DNA of 64,000 nucleotides from Datura wrightii (Eukaryota; Streptophyta; Magnoliopsida; Solanales; Solanaceae). A program made the translations under genes and the position numbers. The stretch is taken from the NCBI GenBank assembly GCA_035772735.1, contig JASDFA010000011.1:1-64000 (forward strand), written 5' to 3'. Positions 36,110 to 60,575 of this stretch are shown piece after piece (position 1 is the stretch's first letter; each line of letters starts with the position of its first letter). The notes beneath the pieces were generated by a model that worked only from the letters and a program-made list of their open reading frames with translations, had not been told where the DNA came from and ran no database searches.

Positions 36110-36560
36110 ATATCGTAAGTCACAAGTTTAGTTAAGTTATGCTACAGACATAAGTTCAATCACACAGGTTATGCCTCAGAGCATAAGTTCGGTGGCACAA
36201 GTTATACCTCAAGGCAAAAGAAATTATGTCAAAGGCACAAGTTATGCCCCAAGGCATAAGTGCAATAATACAAGTTAAAAGAAATTGAGCTCAAGGCATA
36301 AATTATCCCTGCATTGGCACATTTTATGTCCAAGACAAAAGGAAATTATGTCGAAGACATAAATTCAGTAGCACAAGTTATGGTTAAAGGTAAAAGAAAT
36401 TAAACTCAAGACGCAAGTTATGATCCTGGACATAATTTCAGTAGCACAAGTTATGCCCTAAGGCATAAATTCAGTGCCATAAGTAATGTCCAAGGCATCA
36501 ATTCAGTGGTACAAGTTATGACACAAGACATAAGTTCAGTGGATGCTCTAAGGCACAGAT
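36110..36560. repeat. Imperfect tandem array of a 'cataagttcagtggcacaagttatg' word
   Basis: More than ten diverged copies of an approximately 20-40 base motif are seen, built from "ca(c/t)aagttatg", "caaggcataa", "ttcagtggcacaag" and "aaaagaaatta". The phase is irregular. Examples are near 36158, 36192, 36236, 36373, 36445 and 36512. It is a local minisatellite-like array with no coding capacity. A few similar words recur at about 40550-40585. Confidence 0.7.
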
Positions 36561-37359
36561 TCTTTAAAAATCTTACCTTGCGAATTAAATATTGTAAAAT
36601 TTATGTCTCAAGACAAATTTTCTAACAAGTTTACCCCATAAAATTAGATCATAATTAAGAATATTTTGATTCATAAATTTTTATTAAAATAAACAGTATA
36701 AATAAAAATTAAAATTTAAAATTACCTTAAAATAAAAATAATTCATATAAAAATTCAAATTTATTTTTTAAAAAAATATTTAAAAATTTATAATCAAACG
36801 CTAATCCTATGTTTTTAATGAAGTTGTATGGTAACATTGGAATGTGACATGCACGGACAAAATTAATTAATGTTTGTCACCAAATTATAACCCTAGCGAG
36901 CTACCAAGATATATAGTACTGTAGCATTCAACAAATTAAATGAAAAGACCACGTACTATAAAGTGTCAATGACTTCTGACAAGATTGGACACAATCATGG
37001 AATCCTCAACTACCTTTTTTTCTTTTCTTTTTGGCCTTTCTTTGTCAAGTGTGAAACTCAATAATTTGAAGAATTTTTATGCTTGTAAATTTTTAAATTT
37101 TATAGTTTGTGTTCACACTCCTTACCAAATTTCATGTTTGCAATATTTACATGTGGAATTTTATTTATAAATCGTTGATTTCGATCTACTCGCTAAATAT
37201 GACCCACAATGATGCATGATCACGATTCATTTGAGATAATTTTTTATTCGTTTAACTCTATTTAATCTTAAATTGTTCAAAACTCGTTTAATCATCAAAA
37301 TATATTCACATAAACATAATTACTAAAATCAATACTTAAAAAGACAACAAAAATGCTAA

Positions 37360-37360
37360 A

Positions 37361-37382
<22 letters not shown>
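37360..37382. repeat. (AT)n microsatellite
   Basis: About eleven alternating AT units followed by a T-run. Simple-sequence repeat in the YABBY2-UBP8 interval. Confidence 0.85.
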
Positions 37383-37391
<9 letters not shown>

Positions 37392-39789
37392 TTTGATCGA
37401 ACATCAATTTTTTTTTTAATAAACAAAAAAGATATGGACTTTAAGGGTGCAGAATCTAGAATCTGTGATGTCAAATCATTGTAGTTGGGTAATTTGGAAG
37501 ATAGCTAAATAAATATGTAGTAATATACTTGTTCTTTTGCTCTTCATCATTAACTCTCTACTCATTTTAACAAGGAAAATATATGCAAATGTTATTATAT
37601 TATAGAGTCAGCACTAGTCTGTCATGTTGTCAACACCACAAGCCCAAAGGAGTAGCTAGCTGCCCAGCTTTTTAATCAAGTCTTTTCCCATTTGCCCACT
37701 TATATTCATTTCTTTGATTTCTTTTTTTACTCCTCACTGTCTCTTTACCGCAATACTCTACTTTACTAACAGGCATCTTTTTGAAAACCCGATCAAAAAT
37801 ATTGTAATCAGGTATTAGAAATAGTTTTAAAATATTATCTTTCTATATATTAGATTAAATTTATCTTTTTTTTTTACTTATTGGATTAAATATGTTAATT
37901 AAGGATAACTATGTAAGTCTTTAATTTAGAGGTGAATTTAATCTAATAGGTGGAATGTGGGCGCTTTTTAAGTTATTTTTAATATGTTTAGGGCAGTTTT
38001 GATCTACTAGGTAGAAAGAGGGGCAAATTTGATTTAATAGGTGGAAGGAGGGACAAATTATTTGATTCAATAAGTGTAAGGAAAACATTTTAAAATCATT
38101 TCTATTACGCTAGAGGCATTTTGACCCTTTTCTGCTGTAAAAGTTAACAGTCACATTTAGGTGTTGTCCAGACCGCGTCGCATTGGCCATTGCACTCATT
38201 TGGATGTTATATGTTGAAACATGTGTACTTTAATATTAAAATATATTTATTTTTTATGTTAGTGTATATAAATTGACAAAAAAGTGGTCGGTTATCCTTG
38301 GTGTAACTCATATAACCATTAATGTCATTATCTCTTATTAATTATCTCGCTGTACCTTACTTGATATCCCACTACTCTTTAATTTATTAAATAGAAGAAA
38401 TACTACACATATATAAAGGATGTTTTTTTTTTCTTATGTTGACTAGAAAAGAAATTGTATGTTTGTGATATGAGAAATATCATGTTATAAATAAAAAAAA
38501 ATTATAATGTATTTATATTGAGGTGGGAACAGTAATAAAGAGAGTTGAGATAAAAAAAAAATATTTCAAGTTTTCAACTAATTCACTTTATAAAAGAGAG
38601 TAATTTTATGTTGAAGGAATGAGTTCTTCTGGTAGAGTTTTGGACTCTTCAACTAATCTGAAGTTGTTTGAGTCACACAATATTGTTGGATTGTTGTATC
38701 CCGGATGGGACAAGTCAAAAGTGTTACTATTGGATCAGGGAAAAAAATCATACAGTAGTAGACCTGAATCTTCTTAAAGAGAGCGAGATATACACGTCTC
38801 AACCTGAATATTAATTATTTTCAAAATATAGCTACAAATAATAATTATTTTTAAATTATAGCTATTAATAATAAATATATATCTAACATGTTTGCTACAT
38901 TAGGTAATTTATCCATCTTTTAACAAGTATATTGATAGAATATACAAATGAACATATTACTTTTTCCCTATAAGAGTGTAGATGAGCTAATCTAGTAAAA
39001 ATAGGTTACAGTGACTGAAGCCTTTATCTTTGTCAACATTTAATCTTCTGATCTCTGTTACATTTTGCAGTGGTCAAGTTTCACTCACATCTCTCTACTC
39101 AGGCTGCACCAACAACTAGGGTGTCAAAATTGGTAGATACCTAACAATTTGAGCGAATCAAAATAAATTAAGTTAATTATTTATTCGTAAATTATTAAAA
39201 TTGAATTGACTATTTAAATTACATATTTATTCAATTTTTAAATCGGATTGTTTGGGTTTATCACCCTCTAAACCCTAAATGGAATGACCACGTACCCCGG
39301 AAATTATGTCATTGACTTTTTTCAAGTGGACTCCTCCAATGACCTTTCCAAAAGATCCTTTTCCTTTTTTGCTTGTTTTAGCGCAGGAACGAAAAATGAG
39401 AGAGGGGATTATAAAGTAGGAGGGAAATTGAACCCTCGTTAATAAGTAAAAGTTTAAATAATTAATTAATTGAACTGTTAATATTTTCGGTAAATAATAT
39501 ATTGTACGGTTGACATTCTTACTTTTTAACAGATTATCTTGAGATGCTGTTGTTGGATCTGATAAAAGTGGGAAGCATCTATTTGTAATAGAACTGTAAC
39601 CATTACGACGAATCCAAATACATATATTCTCCAATGATGTTCAAGATTTGATTTCACATTTATAGACCCTCTGCTTTCTTATAAATCTAAATAGCCTCTT
39701 GGAGGACCACATTGGAAAATTTAGCAAATTATAGGTTGCACTTGGGGTTAAAAATGGAAGTAGGATAGTAAGATAAGGTAGGCTATTGT

Positions 39790-40453
39790 TAGGGGTGGGC
39801 GTTCGGGCCATCGGATTGGATATGAGAATTTCAGTTTGAATATTTAATTTTCGGATTAAGAAAAATACAATCCAAACCCAATTCAAATAAGTTCGGATTG
39901 GATTGGATTGGATTGGATTTTTTAAGTTTGGTTTCGGATTAATCGGTTTGGATTTTTCTGATTTTCGGTTTTGACTTTTGAGCTTTTTAGGTAGATCATA
40001 ATAAGTAACAACCTCAATCCACCTAATACTTTGCTCCTTAAAATTTATAACTTTCTACAATTAACAAGAATTGAGGTGACTCTACCGCCCATGCGGTGTA
40101 TTAAACTTTACGTACTCGTGAAATATTTTATATTTGATTAATAGAAAATCTCATATTAATTTAATATTACGATGGATCGTAGGTATTAATTTATTAGATC
40201 TTGAAAATTGGACTTATTAGTATTGGACATATATGGTATGAGTAATTGAGTAGGGTTAAATATAATGTATAAAAATTTCGAATTTTCGGATATCCAAAAA
40301 TCTATAATACTAAATCCAATATCCAATCCAAAATCCATAATTATTAAAAATGAAATTCAAATCCAATCCATAATCCAAAAATCCAACCCAAAGATCCAAA
40401 AAATTTGAATTTCGATTTGAATTTCGAATTGGCCCAAACTATGCCCACCCCTA
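39790..40453. mobile_element. 664 bp hAT-type MITE with intact TIRs and TSD
   Basis: A perfect 11 bp terminal inverted repeat, TAGGGGTGGGC at 39790-39800 and GCCCACCCCTA at 40443-40453. It is flanked by a perfect 8 bp direct repeat, GCTATTGT, at 39782-39789 and 40454-40461. The 8 bp duplication and TIR fit non-autonomous hAT elements. The interior is built of GGATT/ATCC words in inverted order (for example "ggattggattggattgg" near the left and "aatccaatatccaatcc" near the right), giving a long foldback. No transposase is encoded. Confidence 0.88.
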
Positions 40454-41796
40454 GCTATTGTTATCATTTAATTGACGCCCTTCAAATGGATTGATATTTA
40501 ATTTTTGTCCTTTAAAATTCTTTTAAAGCCGCAGAACATAACTTGTGGGATATTATAATGCTGATATAAAACTTATGTCCCGAAAAAGTCATTTTCTTTT
40601 CGGGTGAAAAAATTAAAAATTAACACAAAATAGGAGCAAAAATGCAAATGACCTTATTATTATGTTAAGTGTTGCGACTCCCCTTTTTTATTCAAGAAAT
40701 TACACCTAATGGCCTTAAAAATGGATAATCTTGAAGTTTTGATCCCGGTTGCTCCGTTGACAAACCTTCAAAATCAAAAGTCGAACTTGTTAAAATATGT
40801 AGTTTTTTCCGAGAAGATAAACAGGGTCAAAAATTCAAGACCGTCCACCTCCGAGCAATTCTTGTAAATCACCCTTTCGTATCTTCACCTACCCTTGTAC
40901 TGTTGTAATACTCCTTCAATTTACTGCCCTGTACTTGACCCTGAGTGAGTTAACTTCAGACATTTGAGGTCGTATTCTTCTGTATTTACTAATGTTGTTA
41001 AGTGGATATTACAGTATTTGGCATTTAGTGCCACTTGCACAAACTGAGATTACCCATCATCATACACCAATAAGTCTTGCAAGACCAACTGTGCTGGGCC
41101 ACTGGGATATGATGGTATCATTGTGATCCGTCCATCCTTAATTAAAGATTTTGACTTTGAGTTTGAGCTCCGAAAATAAAGAAACTCTTTGTAAATAGCG
41201 TTTTGCTCCCCTTAGGGAGTCTACCGACTTGGATTCAGATTAATAAAGCCAGTGAATTTCGAGTATTGAGTACTGAATGGTTAAACTAAAAAAAAAAAAA
41301 GAAGATAATCCTATCCTTGCAAGCTTGTCGTTTATGTTTTGAGGTTAGATCTATGATACTATCACCCTATACCCAGAAAAGAAGGGGAGGGGTGTGGGGG
41401 GTGGGGGAGGAACCCACATGCATGTTACCCAATATCAAGAAGGTGGTCCAAACTATTTAAAGGACAATCAAAGAAATATGAAGTTTGTAGTGCCTTTTGG
41501 GGTTTCCTATTATAGTATAGACCCACCAGATAGATTGAAGATTCTTTTTATAAAAGAAGTTACAAAGAGGGTAGGGAAAAAAAATGGAAGAGGAATTACA
41601 GGATGACGAGTCGATGAAAATTCAGATAGTCAACTAATTTGAGCTACTAAGATTTCCGTATTTAAGAGTAATTTTTAAGTTAATGTGAATTAACAAGCAC
41701 CACCACTCTTAGCTGAGGTTCAATCTCCTTCCCACTTCCTTTACTTGTTTCCAAGATTAAGCACCAATAACAATAATGATATATTCCACTCAACAA

Positions 41797-41870
41797 AAGC
41801 TAAACACTCCACAAAAATCATTTACATTGTTAAAGCTAAACACTCCACAAAAATCATTTACATTGTTAAG
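41797..41870. repeat. 36 bp perfect tandem duplication
   Basis: A 36-base unit starting "aagctaaacactccacaaa" and ending "catttacattgtta" occurs twice, head to tail, with no visible mismatch. A partial related word ("aaagctaaaacaaaaaaatcattt") follows near 41903. Identity suggests a recent slippage or unequal-exchange event. Confidence 0.85.
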
Positions 41871-42008
41871 TCATTATCTCTCATTTTTCCCTTCACTTGA
41901 CAAAAGCTAAAACAAAAAAATCATTTCCCATTCTATAACCCAAACTCCTAATACTGTGGTTCCAACTTCCAAGTATTTATATTGCATGACTTACTAGCAA
42001 GCTACTAT

Positions 42009-42455
42009 GGACCCTTTGGTTGGCTGCACTAATTAAAATAGTTCTTGAATTAAAATTTAATCCAACCAATATATTATTTGATTACTCAATTCAACTTAAT
42101 TACATCTAATACATGAATTACTTATACACCATATGGTGTATTAATTTATACCAAGGAAACAAGGGAATACTGGGTTTAACAGTACCTGTATAAAACACCT
42201 AAATGACTAGACTACCCCTCAATCCTTTTTACTAAATTTTTTTATATAAAAATTCAAGAGTATAATTGTAACGAAGATTTTTGTAAAATTTTAAACTAAA
42301 CATAATACATGATATATCTAGTTTTAACACACTGAACCAAACACTTGATAATAAATAATAATCTTACCATTACAATCCATGTACTAGCAATTCCTGCATT
42401 ACTAATCCCTATACTACCAATCCTTACACTACTTGTCTTCGTACCAAACGACCCC
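42009..42455. mobile_element. MITE-like element with GGACCCTTTGGT ends
   Basis: The left end is GGACCCTTTGGTTGGC and the right end is GTACCAAACGACCCC, which inverted reads GGGGTCGTTTGGTAC. The element is about 447 bp and is flanked by TAT on both sides (42006-42008, 42456-42458), a possible 3 bp duplication. GGSCNNTTTGGT termini with a 3 bp duplication suggest the PIF/Harbinger group, but TAT is not the usual TWA target, so the superfamily is uncertain. Confidence 0.5.
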
Positions 42456-42910
42456 TATGAATTGAAAAGCAAGCTAGAAACCCCATAGCATATAGTATAA
42501 TGCACAGTGAGATCACCAAAATTGCAAATGAAATTAATATAATTTCCTATCTGATGACATTCAAATAACTTCATATCAGAAAAGACCTTACCTTTTTTTT
42601 TTGTTTCCTCTGCTGTGCACAAGCAATCTGTTACAAACTACTAGTTTCTGATCTGTTGGGATAATAAAGGAAAAATGTCTTCTATTGAAAAACAGACTAT
42701 GTAAACAAGAACCTTAAATTCCTTCCCTCTTTGCTACAATTCTACACAATCCTTATCACCACCCTCCACTAGATTCTTTTTGACCCAAAATTACAACTAA
42801 ACTAGATGATGCCAAAGGTCAAAGAATGTTTGTGACCAAACCGATTCCTGTAAGGCTTTGCAAAAGATAAATCAAGCCTCGATGTTTAGTAACTATCATC
42901 TAACCTAACG

Positions 42911-55057
<12,147 letters not shown>

Positions 55058-57263
55058 TTGACTAGACAGAATTTTAGAGAGAGAGAAAGAGAAAAAGAGA
55101 AAGACACAGAGTTTCAGAAATGGCGGAAGAGATTTGCAGCAGAAAAAATGCACATCATTTTTTGGTGGAGATATATAGGAATGAGAGAATGGCGGATTTT
55201 GCAGAGAAACAAGTGGAGCTTTTTTCTGTGAAGAGGATTCAGGGAAGAGAATATTTATGAATAATACAGCAACTTATTAAATGCTTTATATATTTTCTAT
55301 TTTTTACTCTTATTATTTTACCATGACTATTATTAAATAATTTATTTAAATCATTTTGTTTTCTACATATTTTCTTTTTTCAAAATTTTTATTAAGAGAA
55401 ATAAGGAAAAAATTAACTTAATGACAGATCAGATCCATCTTGACGGTACATCTTATCTTAATTAATACAGCTAATTCTAAATGTCTTTTTTCTTTTATTT
55501 TTCCTTCTTTTGCCCCATATTTTTTGATAATGTATTTATAATATCCAAATTAAAGTTGAGGATTTTGAATTTGAGTTTATGAGAATAAAAAAAAAATTGT
55601 TGAGAGTGTCCTTTTTATAAATAAATTTTTTTAATATATAAATTTAAATTTAATATAAGTATTGAATATCGAAAAAAAATTTATTAGTAAAAGTCTAATA
55701 GTAATATATTGTTTCTTTTAAACAGCTTAAGGGCACCTTTTGAGGTATTTCTTATTTATAATTAATAAAAAAGTTTGTTCACTTTCATTTGACCAGAAGG
55801 GTCAAACACCCTCCAATCAAAATCCAGTGTGTTTAGTCTTAAATAGGTTCTCTTTTAATTTCCTAATAGTGTAGATCTCTTTATTAATATTAATTTAGTG
55901 TATGTTTTCGTAGTGCACATGTATTTTATGTTAATATAATATATATTAAAAATAAAATTATTAAAAAATAATAATTAATATTAATTAATAAAATAAATAA
56001 ATATTATATTATTAATATGTTATTATTTATTGTATCTTATTTAAGAGTTTTTTTACGATATATTCTTATCATAAAATATGGTCAATTCTTTTTTTTTTAA
56101 AATGTTTTAAATTATTCCTAATGATAATTGTTTTTTATGTATTTGTTCTATAGTTAAAATATTTCCAAAAGTACTTAAATGTTTATAATATCTTTACAAA
56201 GTCGTGTAAATATGCTAATAATAATTAATTTGTATGCATTTGATGTATAATTAAAGTATTTACAAAAATATTTATATGTTTATAATATCTTAAAAAGTCT
56301 TGTAAAATATCTAATATGAACGATTCAATAGAAATTGAAGGTCAAAATCCAAACATTAATAAAAGCCTCAAACTTATTTAACAAATATTATTTTTGAAAT
56401 TTGAAGTTTAATAATTAGTTTCTTAAGATATAAAGCTGTTAATTCAAATAATTTAAATAGAAAGAAACACAAAAGTAACAAAAAGATAACTATCTTTTTT
56501 CATAATTACTTCGACTAAATCTATTTAAAAAAACAACACAAAATATTGAATAATGAGATCAATGTTTGGAGCAACCTCTAATTCATGCAGAAAGTATGTA
56601 AAATAATCAATGCTTAAGAATTTAAATGATAACAAATTAATTATTAGATTGAGTAGGAAAATGTAAAAAAAAGAATATGAATAAGATGATTATTGTTCAG
56701 AAAATTGAAAACAACTTGATTTAATTTAGTGTTCTACTTACTACTACGACAATGTAAGTCATTCTTTATTCTTAATACTACTTGACAACACAAAATAAAT
56801 AATTATTTATTATTCTTTTCTTTTCAAAGTTGTGCTTACCGTTTTAATTAGTGGGAGTGCTAATTGACATGCATTTTAAAAAATAATAAAATAATTTTAA
56901 ATACTATAATTAAAGCTATTAAATATCATTTTTAATCTAAAATCTTAAAAGGAAAATAATACAAAACAAAAGTAATACTAACTCCGTTTCAAATACTTAT
57001 CCTTTTTTTCATTTATACTGTCTTTACAAAAATATTAATTAGAACAGGTGTGATTATTTTATTTTTATTTATATCTTAAGATATATTTTATCCGTTTTTT
57101 TAATTTGTTAAGATAAAATTTATTTTTTTTTAAAGAAAAAATAATAGGGGCTTTAATTTGACTAATATAACCCTATTAATTGATAGGTTATTTTTGAAAA
57201 CACACAATAATAATTCTTTTCACATTCTAAAATGACTGAAGTACTAAGGATAGAGTTGGAAAA

Positions 57264-57427
57264 AATAAATCAAATGTTTCCTGAATTTTGAAACTAGCAA
57301 TTATTTGAAACAACTATTTTTAGTATATCTAATAACTAAAAAAGAACGAATGGAGTAATAGGTATACTAAAAAATAGTTGTTTCAAGATATAGTTGCTAG
57401 TTCAAACTTCAAGAAATCGAATATTTA
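57264..57427. mobile_element. Foldback MITE / near-perfect hairpin
   Basis: The left arm (57264-57330) and right arm (57361-57427) are inverted copies of about 67 bp, sharing "gaaactagcaa" / "ttgctagttc" and "gaaacaactatttttagtata" / "tatactaaaaaatagttgtttc". A loop of about 30 bases lies between. Differences are a few substitutions and 1-base indels. No protein is encoded. A transcript would form a long stem. Confidence 0.75.
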
Positions 57428-57589
57428 TTCTATGTATGTGTCATAATTATGAATTTGTAGTGCTCCGGAACGATTACTACTAAGAGTAAAAAAAATTAAA
57501 AATAATTACTTTTATCTCAAACTTTTAGAATAATAAGTATTTTGAGATAAGTATTTTTAATAACATTAACAATATTTTGAGACAAAGGG

Positions 57590-57825
57590 TTGTTTGGGAG
57601 GCGAGATGAGATAAGTAAGAATATCATGTGTTGAGATATGTCATCAGATTATTTAATCCCACCTTTTATAAGAAATAATAATCCAACTATTTTAATTTAA
57701 AGGATACGATAAAATAAACTTACACATTAAACTAAATATGAAATAAAACTAATCTCAAATTTCATCTCGCGGTTATTATACTTATTATTTACCCCACATA
57801 TCAAACGGCAGGGATTATTTTAAGG
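57590..57825. mobile_element. MITE-like element with TTTGGG/ATAAG ends
   Basis: The left end "ttgtttgggaggcgagatgagataag" pairs with "tcatctcgcggttattatacttattatttaccccacatatcaaacggc" on the right, whose complement gives "gccgtttgatatgtgggg". The ATAAG/CTTAT and GAGATGA/TCATCTC words are inverted. No clean target duplication was found, so the limits are approximate. Confidence 0.4.
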
Positions 57826-58539
57826 ACAAAAGGAGGAGGGGTCCACACTTTTAGAAACGAACAAGCCGTTTCAAACAAACCCTAGTCAAACACTCAAACT
57901 TCTAACTGAAATTATTGACACGTAATTAAATTAGTGACTTGATTATATTTCTTAATTTTCTTTAACTAGTTTGAATACAAAATACATTCATCCATTGTTT
58001 TGGAAGCATGCATGCAATACAAAATCTCTTTGGCTTTTTTGATCACCTTCTCCACATGATATTTTATCTTTGAATTGAGTCTTTTAAAGAAAAAAAAATT
58101 CCATCATTAATAATGTAGGGAAAAAACTCATAAAATTTATTAATTTAAGTTGCTAACTAGGTGTATCTTAAGAATATATCATGAGGGATATTTTTGAACT
58201 TTGAGATAGGATTAATTAGAGAGTGTACATTTAATGAATTTTGAGAAGACATAGTCACATTTCTTAAATTATATTTTTCAATAAGTTATTTAATTTAATT
58301 ACTAAGCAATCTTAGCTTGAATCACACTATTGGTAGTTATTAAATAGTAGCTTCTTGAATTAAATTACAATTTAGAGCCCGTTTGAAATAAATTGATTTA
58401 AAGTAGTGGATAAACATTTAAGATTGATGTAGAAGTAAGGCTTAATACACAAGTCATTAAAAAAAGAGAAAGTTTCAAGTATTTTTGATTTGTAATTCAA
58501 GAAAGTGGGGAGATTGACGGAGATGTTACTCACCATATT

Positions 58540-59355
58540 GATGTTGGGTGATTGAAATGGAGGCTCGCACATACGAAGTGTCATGTAATAAGAAGGTGTC
58601 ACCAAAGCTTAAAGGTAAATTTTACATAGTAGTGGTTAGACCTACTATGTTGTATGGGGCATCGAGCATGGCCAGTCAAGAACTCTCACGTCCAAAAGAT
58701 GAAAGTTGTGAAAATGAGAATGTTATGATGGATGTGTCGGCATACTAGAGATAAGATTAGAAATGAGGAAATTCAGGATAATGTGGGAGTTACTTCGGTG
58801 GAGGACAAAATACGAGAAGCGAAACTAAGATGGTTCAGACATGTGAAAAAGTAGATGCATAGATTCCCAGCGTAATGATGTGAAAGGTTGACTACGGATG
58901 GTTTCAGGAGAAGTAGATATACACTTAAAAAGTATTAGGAAGAAGTGATTAGATAGACATGAAGCAGTTTCAACTTATCAAAGATATGATTGTAGATAAG
59001 AGGTTTTGGAGGACACAAATTAGGATAGGATGTTAATAGGTAGTATTGTGTTGTCTTGCTATCTTTTTATACAAGTAGCCGTAGTATTGCTCCTGTAGTT
59101 TCTTGTCATTCACTATGTGTTATTTTTTGTATTTTGATTATCGTATTATTTTGTTGTAGTTACTGTTTAGAATACTTTGATATATTTTTGCTTCCGTTTA
59201 TTCTTTGTCTGGACTTCTTTGGACTGTTTTTCCTTGAACCGAGGTTCTACCTAAAACAACCTCTTTATCTCTACAATAGGAATAAGGTCTGCATATACCC
59301 TACTCCCATCAGACCCCACTTTGGGGACTATATTTAGTATGTTATTGTTGTTAAT
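58540..59355 (+). mobile_element. Degenerate LINE (non-LTR) 3' end
   Basis: The C-terminal part of a plant LINE reverse-transcriptase polyprotein, broken by frameshifts and stops. Recognisable pieces are SPKLKGKFYIVVVRPTMLYG (58603-58660), DKIRNEEIQDNVGV (about 58750-58790) and VEDKIREAKLRWFRHVKK (58798-58852), followed by a worn "ttggaggacacaaattagg" block. The 3' UTR continues with "accgaggttctacctaaaac", "aggtctgcatataccctac", "cagaccccactttggg" and ends GTATGTTATTGTTGTTAAT. It is 5'-truncated and inactive. Confidence 0.85.
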
Positions 59356-59679
59356 AAACATTTAAAAAATACTTTTGATATTAAAACTAATTTATAAATA
59401 AAGTGGTTGCTTATTTAATTTGAAGCGTTCAAACTGACAATAAGTAATTGATGTGTTTTGTGAAAAAGCTGTTGTAAACAAGTTTGTATTAAAAATGACG
59501 GAATATACTTATAGTTATTTGCAAAACTTACAATTTTTAAAAGCATACATACAAGGAGAATAACAAATTACAAAAATGATATAATGTCCTAGAGTTCGAA
59601 ATTCTACAAGTGAAAGTTTAATATGTTTCAGAAAAAATAGAGAAAAAAGAAACAAGTATTTTTCATTTATCAACATGAT

Positions 59680-59860
59680 TTGTGGTGTGACGGTTGGGAT
59701 CTCTTCGTATTTAATCTTGGGTCTCAGGTTCGAGCACCTGAAAATAAAAAAAGTTCTGTTGGGGGTGCCACTCCCAGAAATGGGCCTTGTGGTGCATAAT
59801 TTAAATTTAATCAAGCACCAATATAAATATCAAATACTGAATTAGAAACTAAAAGATAGG
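59680..59860 (+). mobile_element. tRNA-derived SINE
   Basis: The head has an A-box-like TGTGACGGTTGGGA (59686-59699) and a B box GGTTCGAGCAC (about 59728-59738). The body "gttctgttgggggtgccactcccagaaatgggccttgtggtgc" and the worn "aatttaaatttaatcaagcaccaat" tail match a SINE family I know from Solanaceae. The 3' part is more decayed than the head. The copy at 31325-31475, and possibly 55560-55680, are older relatives. Confidence 0.75.
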
Positions 59861-60442
59861 TATATACCATTTAAGTTGCGGGTTTTTTGTCCAATAACTC
59901 AAACAATGACTATTTCTAAATTATAATTCAAAAAGTGGTTATTTTCTATGAAATTTTTATTGTATAGCTTCCCATAAAAATAATAGCTGAAATACACACT
60001 ATACATATATAATTAGTGTATATTTTTTTTTATATAAATTACTAGAGGTTGTAATTAGTTTTAGCGAATGATCAAATGTGTAACTTTCCCTTTTCCAAAT
60101 TACAAGTCCAAAAAGTGGAAAGCTCTTGCTATTTAGCTCTTAAATACTAGTACATGCCAACTGGATCAAAACAAACAGAGACAGAAATTGGGCCTTGAGC
60201 AACTTCTGTTGCTCTCATCTAAGGTCAAATTTCAGGCCCATTCAGTATAATGAGCCCACCCCTTCTATTGAACTCTTAGCTGGGGGTCTTTTAAGCTAGC
60301 GCAAACATGGGCTGGCCCACACAACCATTCTGATATGGGCATTTTTGCCTTCTAATTTTTCCTTCAATTTTTATCCTTTAATATTTTAAGTAAAAAATAA
60401 ATGGCTTGTTTTGATATCTCATTTTGTGTATATCTCTTTAAA

Positions 60443-60575
60443 CAACAATAATAATAACGCACTCAGTATAATCCCACGATGTGGGGTTTAGGGAGGGTAG
60501 AGTGTACGCAAATCTTATCTCTACCTCAGAGACAGAGAGGTTGTTTCCGGCACACCCTCGGCTCAAGAATAAGCA
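60443..60575 (-). mobile_element. LINE/SINE 3' tail (minus strand)
   Basis: The plus strand reads "caacaataataataacgcac", "cagtataatcccacgatgtggggt", "gggagggtagagtgtacgcaa", "ctctacctcagagacagagaggttgtttccgg". This is the exact reverse layout of the 3' end at 59220-59355, including the tail. It is more intact than the other copies and carries the element's conserved last ~120 bases. Confidence 0.72.

Larger units (their letters stand above)
30772..42910. other. 12.1 kb gene-free interval between YABBY2 and UBP8
   Basis: No gene is supported between the two convergent genes. The contents I can name are a SINE remnant (31325-31475), a TRIM (33101-33385), degenerate MITE-like AT-rich DNA (about 33895-34600), an imperfect tandem array (36110-36560), an (AT)n tract (37360-37382), a well-preserved hAT MITE (39790-40453), a 36 bp tandem duplication (41797-41870) and a MITE-like element (42009-42455). 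About 40700-41300 is of higher complexity but I recognise nothing in it. Confidence 0.6.

Noticed and set aside
39275..39634. 119-codon minus-strand frame between YABBY2 and UBP8
   Set aside because: No recognisable domain, no conserved splice partners, and it lies in AT-rich intergenic DNA next to a MITE.
55058..55153. Upstream in-frame ATG of UBP8 at 55153
   Set aside because: It would add a Cys/Phe-rich leader not seen in the family. The sequence is a CT-rich stretch typical of a 5' UTR.
59680..59740. tRNA gene suggested by A- and B-box-like motifs
   Set aside because: The stems do not pair as in a tRNA, and the sequence continues into a SINE body.
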